Of a stretch of 64,000 bases of DNA, positions 1-8,798 are shown piece after piece. Within the stretch, counting starts at the first letter, position 1, and each line of letters begins with the position of its first letter. Source of the stretch: Ancylobacter pratisalsi (GTDB lineage: Bacteria > Pseudomonadota > Alphaproteobacteria > Rhizobiales > Xanthobacteraceae); contig NZ_CP048630.1 in the NCBI RefSeq assembly GCF_010669125.1, positions 3,778,001 through 3,842,000 of the forward strand, read 5' to 3'. The notes beneath the pieces are model-generated. The model saw only the letters and a program-made list of their open reading frames with translations. It did not search any database and was not told the DNA's origin. A program made the position numbers and the translations under genes.

Positions 1-1
1 T

Positions 2-673
2 GGCGCACCGGCGCGCGAGATTTTCCACGACTTCCGGCTCGATGTGGCCGCGCATGAATTCGTCGTGCTGCTCGGCGCGTCGGGGCTGGGAAAGACCACG
101 CTTCTCAATATCGTGGCCGGTCTCGACACCGCGTTCCGGGGGGACGTGAACTTTGGTTCGCCGTCACCGCGCATCGCCTATGCCTTCCAGAGCCCGCGTC
201 TCCTGCCGTGGCGGACGGTTCTCGAGAACGTGGTTCTGCCGCTGCCGTCCGGGCCCGCGGCGCGCGAAGGGGGGCTGGCGATGCTGCACGAGGTCGGCCT
301 TGCCGATCTGGCGGATGCGTATCCGGAGAGACTGTCGCTCGGGCAGCAGCGCCGGGTCGCGCTGGCGCGCGCCTTCGTCATCGGGCCGGACGTGTTGCTG
401 ATGGACGAACCCTTCGTCTCGCTGGATGAGGCAAGCGCCACGCGGCTGCGTCTGCTCCTGCGCTCCCTGTTGCTGAAACGTGCCGCGACGGTGCTGTTCG
501 TGACACATGACGGCAACGAGGCGGCGGCGCTTGCCAGCCGGATCGTCCTGCTGGAGGGCGCGCCCGCCCGGGTGGCTCTCGATGTGGTGGACGACCTCAC
601 GCCGCAGGACCGGGCAAGCACGGCCAGGGTGGAGGCCTTCAGGCGCCGGGTCGGGCTCTCCGTGGCAGACTGA
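2..673 (+). CDS. ABC transporter ATP-binding protein, TauB/SsuB/NrtD-like (5' end outside window)
   Basis: Cytoplasmic ATPase of an importer of the taurine/nitrate/sulfonate type. The reading frame is open from base 2 and is protein-like upstream of the first possible start (GTG at 44), so the true start lies before the window. Visible motifs are Walker A GASGLGKTT, a Q-loop FQSPRLLPW, the signature LSLGQQRR, Walker B VLLMDEPF and the switch histidine in VTHD. The Q-loop ending in LLPW is typical of the TauB/SsuB group. Permease and binding-protein genes would be expected upstream, so the substrate cannot be named. It is followed by a strong terminator. Confidence 0.85.
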   Translation, partial: GAPAREIFHDFRLDVAAHEFVVLLGASGLGKTTLLNIVAGLDTAFRGDVNFGSPSPRIAYAFQSPRLLPWRTVLENVVLPLPSGPAAREGGLAMLHEVGLADLADAYPERLSLGQQRRVALARAFVIGPDVLLMDEPFVSLDEASATRLRLLLRSLLLKRAATVLFVTHDGNEAAALASRIVLLEGAPARVALDVVDDLTPQDRASTARVEAFRRRVGLSVAD

Positions 674-692
674 ATTCCACCACCGCGGCATG

Positions 693-726
693 AAAAAGCC
701 CGGAGCGCCTTAGCCCCGGGCTTTGA
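693..726. terminator. Rho-independent terminator, possibly bidirectional
   Basis: A perfect 9-bp stem (AAAGCCCGG at 695-703 with CCGGGCTTT at 716-724) has an A-run on its left and a T-run on its right. It follows the ABC ATPase stop at 673 and could also stop minus-strand transcription coming from fae. Confidence 0.75.
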
Positions 727-890
727 GGAAGTCGGTCGATCGGAGAGGGCGGAGCCCGTCTTCTCCATCCAGAAAGCAGCGGCGGAAGCCGCCGTCACTT
801 ATCGAGGAAAATCGCCGCCAACCGCTGGAGCAGGCCCTTCGGATGCTGGGCCGCGGGCGGTGCTATTGTCTGTCCAGGGTTGCTTCCGAT

Positions 891-1397
891 CTAAGCGGCG
901 AACGGATGCTTGGCGGAGCCGGCCTTGGCCAGCACGTCCTTGATCTTCGGCTCGCCATCCACGGCGCGCTTGAGCGCCTCCTTGGTGGCCTCATAGTTGA
1001 ACTGCTGGATCTTGGCGTCGTCCGAAGCTTCCCAGTGGATGAACACGCCGACCGAAATGAACAGGTCGTCGGCTTCTTCTTCCGGGATCACGCCTTCGGC
1101 GACGCTGTCGACGACAGCCTTGGCGACGGCATACTGGGCCGGGCCGAACATCTGAACCGCCTGACGGGCGTCCTTGATGGTCACTTTGTTGAACAGGATC
1201 GTGTTCGGTTTGGCGAGCAGGTTCGGGGTCACCACGGCGAGAAGCGAGGTGAAGCCGTCCTTGTTGTTGGTGAGCGCATTGAGGAAGGCACTTTCCGCAG
1301 CAGAGCCGCGCGGACCAATGATGAGGTCGATATGCGCAACTTCGTTGCCGTCGCCAACCAGCGACTCACCGATGAGTACCTTGTTGATCTTGGCCAT
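891..1397 (-). CDS. fae: Formaldehyde-activating enzyme (tetrahydromethanopterin hydro-lyase)
   Basis: Condenses formaldehyde with tetrahydromethanopterin to methylene-H4MPT, the entry step of the H4MPT formaldehyde oxidation pathway of methylotrophs. The 168-residue product has the usual Fae length. It begins [19 protein letters not shown] and carries the [10 protein letters not shown] motif, whose histidine (about residue 22) is the proposed catalytic base. The start is fixed by a strong GGGAGGA ribosome site six bases upstream. The gene stands alone and is transcribed away from the pqq cluster. The other H4MPT-pathway genes and methanol dehydrogenase are not in this window. Several dyads lie upstream. 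Confidence 0.95.
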   Translation of the reverse strand: MAKINKVLIGESLVGDGNEVAHIDLIIGPRGSAAESAFLNALTNNKDGFTSLLAVVTPNLLAKPNTILFNKVTIKDARQAVQMFGPAQYAVAKAVVDSVAEGVIPEEEADDLFISVGVFIHWEASDDAKIQQFNYEATKEALKRAVDGEPKIKDVLAKAGSAKHPFAA

Positions 1398-1888
1398 CTA
1401 AATCCTCCCAGACGGGGTTTCATGATCAAGGGGCAGGAAATGCCCCTCTCAAATGTCCCGGCTATCTTTGTTGCAGCGTTTGGAACACCAAACCGGTTGG
1501 CCCGATAGCGCGACCAGACACGTGACAGGCGAGAGACTGTCTCGCTTCGCCTTTGACTGCAAGGGATTCTTCCGCCCGTTCCGGCTCCGCGGCCGCTTTC
1601 CGCCCTCTGGGGCCACGGGCCGTTTGCCGCACCTGCCGGCTGAGGAAATTGGGGGCATGTCCAAAGAATGTTCAAATCCGCACGGCAATGGTCAAACGTC
1701 GGGCGATGAAGTGATCCGCCCACGTTCGGGTTGACGTATACATGTCAGCCAACCTTATTGGCCTCGTTCTTGCTCTCGTGTTCGTTGCACCGGAGGGGCC
1801 GGATAAAAACCGGAAGGCGCCACTCGGCACTTACTTCGGAAGGAAGGGGAACGCAGGGGGTTCTGGCTAGCGCCAAAGGAACCAGCTT
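1398..1888. promoter_or_regulatory. Non-coding region upstream of fae with three dyads
   Basis: I see no convincing gene here. Reading away from the fae start there is a 7-bp hairpin with a 5-base loop (1429-1447, AGGGGCA/TGCCCCT), a GTTTGG-AACA-CCAAAC hairpin (1478-1493) and a GCGAGA-N5-TCTCGC dyad (1529-1545). The first lies in the likely fae leader; the last has the spacing of a dimeric operator. A TTGACG hexamer occurs at about 1732 on the plus strand. The rest has no recognisable feature. Confidence 0.4.
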
Positions 1889-2098
1889 ATGGAACTCATC
1901 TTGTCGATCTGCCTCGTTGCCAGTCCCGGAGTTTGCCGCGAGGAAGCCCTTTCCGTTTCGATGGAGCAGGCTCCCGTCCCGACCCAGTGCGTAATGACGG
2001 CGATGCCGGCCATCGCCGAGTGGAGCCAGACCCATCCCAAGTGGAAGGTGCTGAAGTGGCGCTGCGGCCGGCCGGGCGTGGGCGGACAGGACATCTGA
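1889..2098 (+). CDS. Small cysteine-containing protein of unknown function
   Basis: A 69-residue product starting MELILSICLVASPGVCREE. It has a short hydrophobic N-terminus and four cysteines (in ICLV, GVCRE, TQCVM and WRCGRP), with a pattern of two Cys near the start, a Cys followed by Met-Thr-Ala, then HPxWxVxxWxCG. I recall similar short proteins in other Rhizobiales, but that is memory, not a search. An AAAGGA ribosome site precedes the ATG by eight bases. It lies between divergent fae and the sensor kinase gene. It could be a small exported or metal-binding protein; no function is assigned. Confidence 0.55.
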   Translation: MELILSICLVASPGVCREEALSVSMEQAPVPTQCVMTAMPAIAEWSQTHPKWKVLKWRCGRPGVGGQDI

Positions 2099-2229
2099 CC
2101 GCTCCTCGCGCTCGATAGCGTCTTCGCAACCGCTTTTGTGTTGCGCCGCAGCGTGCGCGGCAGGCCCGTCCGTGTGAGTATCCCGACGTCACCTCGGTTG
2201 GAACCGGGCGGCGCATACGGGACTGAGGC

Positions 2230-3852
2230 ATGGGGCGCCTGTCTTTTTCGTCACTTCGAGCGCGCATGGCGCTGCTTCTTGCCGTTGCGGTTCTGGTGAC
2301 GGCCGCGTCCACGGCTATGCTGGTGACGACGCTTGGCGCGGCGAATGTGCAGGTCGACCGTCTGGTCAATGCCCAGAACAGGCTTGAGCTGCTGTCTGGC
2401 ATTTCCGGGCGCATAGGCGACTATGCCGTCGTAGCGTTGCGTTCCGCGCACGATCCGCAGCTGCGCCAGCAGGGGGCGATGACGGCTGTCCGGCGTGCGG
2501 TACAATCTTCCTTCCAGAGATTTGAAAACGCGCTTGGCGCGGATGTCGGCCGGATGGGTGACGAGGAGCAGCGCACGCTGATGGCGGCGCGCAGCCGGAC
2601 CGTGGCCCGGCTTCGGGCCCAGTTCGAGGTTCTGGATCGCCAGATTGAAACGGCCTTTCTGCGACCCGATCCCGCCGACGGCGTCCGGGTGGCGCTCGAT
2701 GTCTTCGCCGCCGGCTTCGGGGCGCCGCTTGGCCAGGCGATGGAAGACGAGCGTGTGGCCGCGCACGAGGCGCAGTCTGCCGTCGCGCAGCTGCGCGACC
2801 GGACACTGCGCTGGGGCCTCAGCGGGGTGCTCATCGCGTTTCTGGTCGCGGTGTTCGTCTATCAGAGGCTTGGGCGGTCGCTGGTCCATCGTGTGGCCGA
2901 CGTGGCGACGGCCGCTTCCGCTCTGTCGCAGGGGCGCACCGATACGCGTCTCACCGTCACCGGGCATGACGAGCTCAGCCTGGCCATGGCGCGGTTCAAC
3001 CGCATGGCGGCGCAGCTTGCGCGTCGCGAGGCCCGGCTGGTCGCGGCGCAGAGAACGCTCCAGGAAATCGTGGATGCGCGTACGGCCGAGCTTCGGGCCG
3101 CCAATACCCGGCTTGAAAGCGTCGACCTCGCGCGCCGCCGGTTCTTCACGGATGTCAGCCATGAGCTGCGCACGCCGTTGACCGTTATTCTGGGGGAGGC
3201 CGAAATAACCCTGCGGGGTGCGCACCCGCCGGAGGATGAACTGCGTGCGGCGCTGATCACCATCCAGAACCGAGCCCGCAGGCTCCATCGCCGCGTGGAG
3301 GACCTGCTGCGGATCGCCCGTTCCGAGAGCGGACAGATCGAGCTTGAGCGTTCGCTGTTTCCGGTGCGCGATCTGATGGAGGAGGTGCGCGAGAGCATGT
3401 CCCCGCTGGCGCGTGGTGCGGGGCTCTCGCTCGTGCTTGCCGAGGCGCAGGAAGGGCTTCTTCTCAACGCCGACCGCGACTGGCTGCGCCAGACGCTGGA
3501 CGGGCTGGTTGCGAATGCGATACGCCATTCATCAGCTGGTTCGAGCATCCGGATCGACGCCGCCGGGGAGCAGGGCGCGATCGTCCTGCGCGTCTGCGAC
3601 AGCGGCTCGGGTATCCCTGCCGAAGAGCTGCCTCATGTGTTCGAGCGCTTCTGGCGCGGAGCAGCGGGTGGGCGCGAGGGCACGGGGTTCGGCATCGGCC
3701 TCGCCCTTGCCAAGTGGATCGTCGACCGCCATGGCGGTCAGATCGAAATAGAAAGCAAGACCGGCCGGGAAGAGGGCGGGCAGAGCGGGACATGCGTGAC
3801 CGTTCGTCTTCCTTCACCTGAGACCGACATCTGTCTGGAGGCCGCCCAATGA
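2230..3852 (+). CDS. Membrane sensor histidine kinase (HAMP, HisKA, HATPase)
   Basis: A 540-residue two-component sensor. A transmembrane helix at about residues 12-34 is followed by a periplasmic region of about 160 residues, a second helix at about 195-215, a HAMP domain and a coiled linker. The H-box FTDVSHELRTPLT has its phosphoacceptor near His311. The ATPase boxes ANAIRHSS, DSGSGIP and GTGFGIGLALAKW are intact. The stop overlaps the response regulator start (ATGA), so the two are co-translated. The pair directly precedes pqqA, suggesting control of PQQ or C1 genes, as known for MxbDM and MxcQE in methylobacteria; the target is inference. Confidence 0.9.
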   Translation: MGRLSFSSLRARMALLLAVAVLVTAASTAMLVTTLGAANVQVDRLVNAQNRLELLSGISGRIGDYAVVALRSAHDPQLRQQGAMTAVRRAVQSSFQRFENALGADVGRMGDEEQRTLMAARSRTVARLRAQFEVLDRQIETAFLRPDPADGVRVALDVFAAGFGAPLGQAMEDERVAAHEAQSAVAQLRDRTLRWGLSGVLIAFLVAVFVYQRLGRSLVHRVADVATAASALSQGRTDTRLTVTGHDELSLAMARFNRMAAQLARREARLVAAQRTLQEIVDARTAELRAANTRLESVDLARRRFFTDVSHELRTPLTVILGEAEITLRGAHPPEDELRAALITIQNRARRLHRRVEDLLRIARSESGQIELERSLFPVRDLMEEVRESMSPLARGAGLSLVLAEAQEGLLLNADRDWLRQTLDGLVANAIRHSSAGSSIRIDAAGEQGAIVLRVCDSGSGIPAEELPHVFERFWRGAAGGREGTGFGIGLALAKWIVDRHGGQIEIESKTGREEGGQSGTCVTVRLPSPETDICLEAAQ

Positions 3853-4538
3853 CCATTCTGATCGTCGAGGACGATCCCGACATCGGTTCGCTGCTGCGCA
3901 GAGGTTTCGCCTCGGAGAGCTATCAGGTCGAACTCGTCGGCGATGGCGAAGAAGCCCTGAAGGCGGCCAATGGCAAGGCGCTGCAGGCGATCATCCTCGA
4001 TGTGATGTTGCCCGGCCGCTCGGGTATAGAGGTGTGCCGCGCGCTGCGTGCGGGCGGTCAGACCGCGCCGATCATCATGCTCTCCGCCCGGTCCAGCGTG
4101 AATGAGCGCACCGAAGGGCTGCTGGCGGGCGCGGACGACTACATCGTCAAGCCCTTCGCGTTCGAGGAACTGCTCGCGCGGGTGCGGGTGCAGGCGCTGC
4201 GCCGCACCAATGACGAGGCCGAGCCGCGCGTGCTGACCGTCGGCGGACTCACGCTCGATCTGGAGACCCGTCAGGCCCAGTTCGGCTCCACGCGCGTGCG
4301 TCTGACCGAGCGGGAAATCGAGCTGCTGGCACTGCTGATGCGCCATGCCGGCGAGCCCCTGGCGCGCGCGGACATTTTCACCGCCTTGTGGGCCGGCCAC
4401 GGCGGCGCGTCTCTCAATGTTGTCGACGTCTATGTCGGCTATCTGCGCCACAAGCTCGCGGAAGCGCTCCCGGAAGGCACGCACATGATCGTGACCGTGC
4501 GCGGTCGGGGCTTCATGTTTGAGCCGGAGCCCGGTTGA
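3849..4538 (+). CDS. OmpR/PhoB-family response regulator
   Basis: A 229-residue DNA-binding regulator paired with the overlapping sensor kinase. The receiver domain covers about residues 1-118, with the acidic pocket EDD at 7-9, phosphoacceptor Asp51 in LDVMLPG, and the conserved Lys in YIVKPF. The winged-helix output domain (about 130-225) ends with the usual VTVRGRGFMFEP. It starts inside the kinase stop (ATGA). About 218 bp separates it from pqqA, with a promoter-like element in between, so pqqA may be its target. Confidence 0.92.
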   Translation: MTILIVEDDPDIGSLLRRGFASESYQVELVGDGEEALKAANGKALQAIILDVMLPGRSGIEVCRALRAGGQTAPIIMLSARSSVNERTEGLLAGADDYIVKPFAFEELLARVRVQALRRTNDEAEPRVLTVGGLTLDLETRQAQFGSTRVRLTEREIELLALLMRHAGEPLARADIFTALWAGHGGASLNVVDVYVGYLRHKLAEALPEGTHMIVTVRGRGFMFEPEPG

Positions 4539-4589
4539 CGCTGGTTCTTTCCGCATTACGTCAGCTTCGGCGCTTAAGAGTAATGCTGG

Positions 4590-4756
4590 TATAATGTGTG
4601 CCAAGTCGCCTTTCTAGATGAATGTCTGAAGCAATACTTGACGTGATGTGGAATAGTCCCCACACTCTTTCATGCGGTAAAACAACCGCAAGTCCATTAA
4701 GCTTCTTATGAATTTCTTAGAAGCATAATGGAAAGCAACAGAATGAGGAGGATGAA
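4590..4756 (+). promoter_or_regulatory. pqqA promoter candidate and structured leader
   Basis: A perfect TATAAT at 4590-4595 has no good -35 box at the right distance, as seen in activator-dependent promoters. The sequence after it could form two hairpins: GCGGT-N6-ACCGC at 4674-4689, and a larger imperfect dyad at 4695-4730 (CATTA, mismatch, GCTTCT pairing with AGAAGC, mismatch, TAATG). A strong GAGGAGG ribosome site sits just before the pqqA ATG at 4757. Confidence 0.45.
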
Positions 4757-4834
4757 ATGGCCTGGAACACTCCGCGTATCGTCGAAATTTGCGTCGGCAT
4801 GGAAGTCAACGCCTATTATCCGGCTGACTTCTGA
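4757..4834 (+). CDS. pqqA: PQQ precursor peptide PqqA
   Basis: A 25-residue peptide that supplies the Glu and Tyr joined to form pyrroloquinoline quinone. It reads MAWNTPRIVEICVGMEVNA followed by YYPADF. The conserved EVNAY segment places Glu16 and Tyr20 exactly four residues apart, the pair cross-linked by PqqE. The peptide ends soon after a second tyrosine. A strong GAGGAGG ribosome site precedes it. It is the first gene of pqqABCDE. Confidence 0.96.
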   Translation: MAWNTPRIVEICVGMEVNAYYPADF

Positions 4835-4878
4835 GCCCGAGAGGTGCCGGCTGACGCGGTTCTGACCTGTCCAAGCTC

Positions 4879-5811
4879 ATGACCGTGTCTCGCCTGCGCC
4901 TCACTGTGCTCGGCTCGGCAGCCGGAGGGGGATTCCCCCAATGGAACTGCCGATGTCCGGTTTGCACCCTCGCCTGGGATGGTGATCCCCGTGTCCGCCG
5001 TCGGACCCAGTCGTCCATTGCGGTCACCGCGGATGGCGAGAGGTGGGCATTGGTGAACTGCGCGCCCGAAGTCCTCGCGCAAATTCAGACTGTGCCGGCA
5101 CTGCATCCGCGAGGAGGCCGCCGGCATACGCCGGTGGCCTCTGTGCTGCTCACAAATGCCGATATTGACCACGTCGCCGGGCTTCTCAGCCTGCGCGAGG
5201 GGCAGCCTTTCAGGCTTTTGGCGACGCCCGCCGTGCATGCTGTGCTCAGCGCCAACAGCGCCTTCGACGTATTGGCCGAAGGAACGGTGGAGCGCCACGC
5301 CGTGGAACTCGGAACGTCCTTCGAATTGGTGGCAGGCGTTACCGCGACCATCTTTCCTGTGCCGGGAAAGATCGCGCTCTATCTTGAGGCGCGCGAGCAG
5401 GCCGAGAAGGGGCGCCTGGCCACCGATATCGAGGGTGAGCAGACCATCGGCGTCGAGTTCAAGGCCGGCGGCAAGCGGGTTCTTTATATTCCCGGCTGCG
5501 CCATGCTCACCGAGGCACTGGCCGCGCGTCTTTCCGGGGCCGATGCTGTTCTCTTCGACGGCACTCTGTGGCGCGACGACGAGATGATCCGCGCGGGCCT
5601 AAGCGAGAAGACCGGGCGGCGCATGGGCCACATGAGCATGTCGGGTTCCGACGGTTCGATGGCCGCGCTGGCGGATATCGACATCGGCCGGCGCATCTAT
5701 GTGCACATCAACAACACAAACCCGGTGCTGATCGACGGCTCGCACGAGCGCGTCGCGGCGAACCGGGCCGGCTGGGAAATAGCCGAGGACGGGATGGAGA
5801 TCGCCCTATGA
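4879..5811 (+). CDS. pqqB: Pyrroloquinoline quinone biosynthesis protein PqqB
   Basis: A 310-residue metallo-beta-lactamase-fold protein of the PQQ pathway, reported to act as a hydroxylase on the cross-linked tyrosine intermediate. Visible features are the opening LTVLGSAAGGGFPQWNC, which is highly typical of PqqB, then CPVC, the metal-site segment TNADIDHVAGL, and the end motif HINNTNP. Length is normal. It follows pqqA by 44 bases and overlaps pqqC by ATGA. Confidence 0.95.
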   Translation: MTVSRLRLTVLGSAAGGGFPQWNCRCPVCTLAWDGDPRVRRRTQSSIAVTADGERWALVNCAPEVLAQIQTVPALHPRGGRRHTPVASVLLTNADIDHVAGLLSLREGQPFRLLATPAVHAVLSANSAFDVLAEGTVERHAVELGTSFELVAGVTATIFPVPGKIALYLEAREQAEKGRLATDIEGEQTIGVEFKAGGKRVLYIPGCAMLTEALAARLSGADAVLFDGTLWRDDEMIRAGLSEKTGRRMGHMSMSGSDGSMAALADIDIGRRIYVHINNTNPVLIDGSHERVAANRAGWEIAEDGMEIAL

Positions 5812-6545
5812 CCACGCTGATGACGCCTGACGAGTTGGAGGCGCGCCTGCGCGATGTCGGCCGGCGGCGCTATCACAACCTGCACCCGTTTCACCGGCTG
5901 CTTCACGATGGCAAGCTCGACTTCGGCCAGGTGCAGGCCTGGGCCCTCAATCGCTACTACTATCAGGCGATGATCCCCGTGAAGGATTCTTCCATCCTCG
6001 CCCGGATGGAAGAGGCCGAGCTGCGCCGGGTCTGGCGCCAGCGCATTATCGACCATGATGGCGACCATGACGGGGAGGGCGGCATTGCGCGCTGGCTGAC
6101 GCTCACCGACGGGCTGGGCCTTGACCGCGAATACGTCACCTCGTTGCGCGGCCTGCTGCCGGCCACGCGCTTCGCGGTGGACGCCTATGTGCACTTCGTG
6201 CGCGAGAAGTCGCTGCTGGAGGCCATCGCCTCCTCGCTCACGGAGATGTTTTCGCCGGGCATCATCGGCGAGCGTGTCGCGGGCATGCTGAAGAACTATG
6301 ATTTCGTTTCCGAGCAGACGCTGGCCTATTTCGAGAAGCGCCTCACGCAAGCGCCCCGCGATGCCGATTTCGCGCTCGACTACGTGAAGAAAAACGCGCG
6401 CACCCCGGAGCAGCAGGAAGCTGCGATCCGTGCGCTCGAATTCAAGTGCAACGTGCTGTGGGTGCAGCTCGATGCGCTCTACTTCGCCTATGTCGACCCC
6501 AAAATGGCCTATCCCGGTGCATTCGCGCCGAAGGAAACGCGATGA
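5808..6545 (+). CDS. pqqC: Pyrroloquinoline-quinone synthase PqqC
   Basis: Catalyses the last step, the eight-electron oxidation and ring closure to PQQ, without a metal or bound cofactor. The 245-residue product is the normal length and all-helical in type. Conserved segments are RYHNLHPFHRLLH, NRYYYQAMIPVKD, ITEMFSP-like SLTEMFSPGIIGER and CNVLWVQLDALY near the end. The chosen start ATG overlaps the pqqB stop; the frame is open further upstream but that part runs inside pqqB. The stop overlaps pqqD. Confidence 0.95.
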   Translation: MTTLMTPDELEARLRDVGRRRYHNLHPFHRLLHDGKLDFGQVQAWALNRYYYQAMIPVKDSSILARMEEAELRRVWRQRIIDHDGDHDGEGGIARWLTLTDGLGLDREYVTSLRGLLPATRFAVDAYVHFVREKSLLEAIASSLTEMFSPGIIGERVAGMLKNYDFVSEQTLAYFEKRLTQAPRDADFALDYVKKNARTPEQQEAAIRALEFKCNVLWVQLDALYFAYVDPKMAYPGAFAPKETR

Positions 6546-6853
6546 CCCAAAGCCTAGCCGCGACCGACGTTCCCAAGCTTGTGCGCGGCGTGCGCCTTCG
6601 TCACGACGAAGCGCGCGGGCAGTGGGTGCTGCTGGCACCCGAAAAGGTGCTGAACCCCGACCCGGTCGCCGTCGAGATCCTGAAAAAGGTGGATGGCATG
6701 CGCACGATCGACAGCATCGTCGATGAGCTGGTGACCGCCTTCTCGGTGGATCGCGAGCGGGTCGCTGCCGATGTCGACGCCTTCCTTGCCGGGCTTAAGG
6801 AGAAGGGCATCATCGAAACCATGCCCTCGCCGATCGGGGATGCGGCATCATGA
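6542..6853 (+). CDS. pqqD: PQQ peptide chaperone PqqD
   Basis: A 103-residue RiPP recognition element that binds PqqA and delivers it to the radical-SAM enzyme PqqE. The family pattern is visible: [19 protein letters not shown], then [13 protein letters not shown] and a C-terminal [16 protein letters not shown]. The chosen ATG overlaps the pqqC stop; the frame is open further upstream inside pqqC but has no translation signal there. It overlaps pqqE by ATGA. Confidence 0.95.
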   Translation: MTQSLAATDVPKLVRGVRLRHDEARGQWVLLAPEKVLNPDPVAVEILKKVDGMRTIDSIVDELVTAFSVDRERVAADVDAFLAGLKEKGIIETMPSPIGDAAS

Positions 6854-7989
6854 ACGTCGCCGCCGCCCCGCTGACGGAAAAACTGGCACGCCCGGCGCCG
6901 CCGGCGCCCTACGGCCTGCTGGCGGAACTCACCCATCGCTGCCCCCTGCAATGCCCCTATTGCTCCAACCCTGTTGCGCTCGACCGGCGCGATGTCGAAC
7001 TGGACACCCAGAGCTGGCTCAGGGTGTTCAGCGAGGCAGCCAAGCTCGGCGTGCTGCAGGTGCATCTTTCCGGCGGTGAGCCGACCGCGCGGCGCGACCT
7101 TGAAGTGATGATCCGCCACTGCGTCGAGGTCGGCATTTACACCAATCTCATCACCGCCGGCGTCGGTGTCACGCCTGAGCGTCTGGCCTCGATCTCGGAC
7201 GCGGGCATCGATCACGTCCAGCTCTCGTTCCAGGGGGCGGATGCACCGACGACCGACCGGGTCTCGAATTTTCGCGGTGCCCATGAGCGCAAGCTCGCCG
7301 TGGCGCGCGAGGTACGGCGGCTGGGCCTTCCGCTCACCGTCAACTCGGTGGTCCACCGCGCCAATATCGAGCAGATCCCGGCCTTCATCGAGCTGGCGCT
7401 GCAGCTGGGCGCCAAGCGCATCGAAATCGCCCACGCGCAATATTATGGCTGGGCACTGCGCAATCGCGGCGCGCTGATGCCCACACGCGAGCAGGTGTTC
7501 CGCGCGCTCGACGTGGTCGAGGAAGCACGCATCCGCCTGAAGGGGCAGCTCGCCATCGACGCGGTGGTGCCGGACTATTACGCCAAATATCCCAAGCCCT
7601 GCATGAATGGCTGGGGTCGCCAGTCGCTCAATGTCACGCCCTCGGGCAAGGTCCTGCCGTGCCACGCGGCCGAGACCATTCCCAGCCTCGATTTCTGGAA
7701 TGTGCGCGAGCACTCGCTGCAGGAGATCTGGGTCGACTCGCCCGCGTTCAACGCCTTTCGCGGCACGGACTGGATGCCGGAACTGTGCCGCACCTGCGAG
7801 CGCAAGGAAGTCGACTGGGGCGGCTGCCGGTGCCAGGCGATGGCGATTGCCGGCGATGCGGCGGCCACCGATCCCGCCTGCCACAAATCCCCGCTCCACG
7901 CCGATCTTCTGGCGCTTGCCGAGCGCGACTCTCACTCGCGCGTCAACGGCTATGATTATCGGCGCTATCTGACGGAGCGGGACGGATGA
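6850..7989 (+). CDS. pqqE: PqqA peptide cyclase PqqE (radical SAM/SPASM)
   Basis: Forms the carbon-carbon bond between Glu and Tyr of PqqA. The 379-residue product has the radical-SAM cluster motif CPLQCPYC at Cys31, Cys35 and Cys38, the [10 protein letters not shown] segment that follows SAM binding, and a C-terminal SPASM region with many cysteines ([39 protein letters not shown]). Length is normal. It is the last of the five translationally coupled pqq genes; the next gene follows within 100 bases. Confidence 0.95.
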   Translation: MNVAAAPLTEKLARPAPPAPYGLLAELTHRCPLQCPYCSNPVALDRRDVELDTQSWLRVFSEAAKLGVLQVHLSGGEPTARRDLEVMIRHCVEVGIYTNLITAGVGVTPERLASISDAGIDHVQLSFQGADAPTTDRVSNFRGAHERKLAVAREVRRLGLPLTVNSVVHRANIEQIPAFIELALQLGAKRIEIAHAQYYGWALRNRGALMPTREQVFRALDVVEEARIRLKGQLAIDAVVPDYYAKYPKPCMNGWGRQSLNVTPSGKVLPCHAAETIPSLDFWNVREHSLQEIWVDSPAFNAFRGTDWMPELCRTCERKEVDWGGCRCQAMAIAGDAAATDPACHKSPLHADLLALAERDSHSRVNGYDYRRYLTERDG

Positions 7990-8081
7990 CAGCTGCCCGC
8001 CCGCCGAGCCGGCGTTCCCGCTCTTCCGCCCGTGCGTACCTGCCGTCGCGGATTACAGAAGTCTTGAGAGTCAGGTGTTCC

Positions 8082-8798
8082 ATGCTGCGTGTTCCCGCCC
8101 GTTTTACCGCGGGTTTCTCGGCCGGTGTTCTGGCCCTCGCCCTTGCCGCCATGCCCGCTGTCGCGGCGCCCAGTGCCAAGGCTCTTTTCTTCGACGCTCC
8201 CTATCTGTCGAGCGTCGCGCCCGGCACCACGCTGAACTACACGTACAAGCACATGGCCAGCGAAGAGCGCCTCGGGCAGAGCTTCGATGAAACCATGGCG
8301 ATGGATGTCGAGGCCGCGCCGGAAGACGCCGCCGGACGCGTCGTTGATGTGGCCATCACGCGGGGTACTCAGGAAAGCGAGGCTGGCCCGTTCCCCACCA
8401 TGAACGGCAATCCGATCGCGCTGGTTCTGCTGGAGCGCGAAGTGCGCGAGATGGCGCAGCTCACAAAGGGCAGCCCGTTCTACCTGCGCAACCGGCTGCG
8501 CGAGCATCTCGCCAGCGGCAAGGTGGAACCGGCGAGCTTTGAATATGACGGCAAGAAGGTGGAGGGCTGGCGCATGACCATGGTTCCCTTCGCCGACGAT
8601 CCGAACAAGGACAAGCTCGCCGAATTGGCCGGGCGGCATTACGAGTTTCTTTTCTCCGATGCTGTGCCGGGCGGGCTTTATTCCATCAATGTCGTCACGC
8701 CCAAGGCGGATGGAGCGGGCAACATCATCGAAACAAGCCTCACTCTGACCGGCACGACGGTGTCGGCCGCAAAGCAGGCGGGAGGAAAAGCCCCATGA
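8082..8798 (+). CDS. Exported protein of unknown function, pqq-linked
   Basis: A 238-residue protein with a clear signal peptide (hydrophobic stretch ending AMPAVAAPSA). The mature part is beta-rich and begins with ALFFDAPYLSSVAPGTTLNYTYKH, resembling a lipid- or ligand-carrying periplasmic domain, without a motif I can name. A frame-compatible ATG at 7986 overlaps the pqqE stop, but would add an arginine-rich extension before the signal sequence, so 8082 is preferred. The stop overlaps the next gene. Its place after pqqE suggests a periplasmic role with PQQ enzymes. Confidence 0.7.
   Translation: MLRVPARFTAGFSAGVLALALAAMPAVAAPSAKALFFDAPYLSSVAPGTTLNYTYKHMASEERLGQSFDETMAMDVEAAPEDAAGRVVDVAITRGTQESEAGPFPTMNGNPIALVLLEREVREMAQLTKGSPFYLRNRLREHLASGKVEPASFEYDGKKVEGWRMTMVPFADDPNKDKLAELAGRHYEFLFSDAVPGGLYSINVVTPKADGAGNIIETSLTLTGTTVSAAKQAGGKAP

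Noticed and set aside
4674..4730. A known riboswitch class upstream of pqqA
   Set aside because: The hairpins are simple and I recognise no conserved riboswitch core, so only a structured leader is reported.
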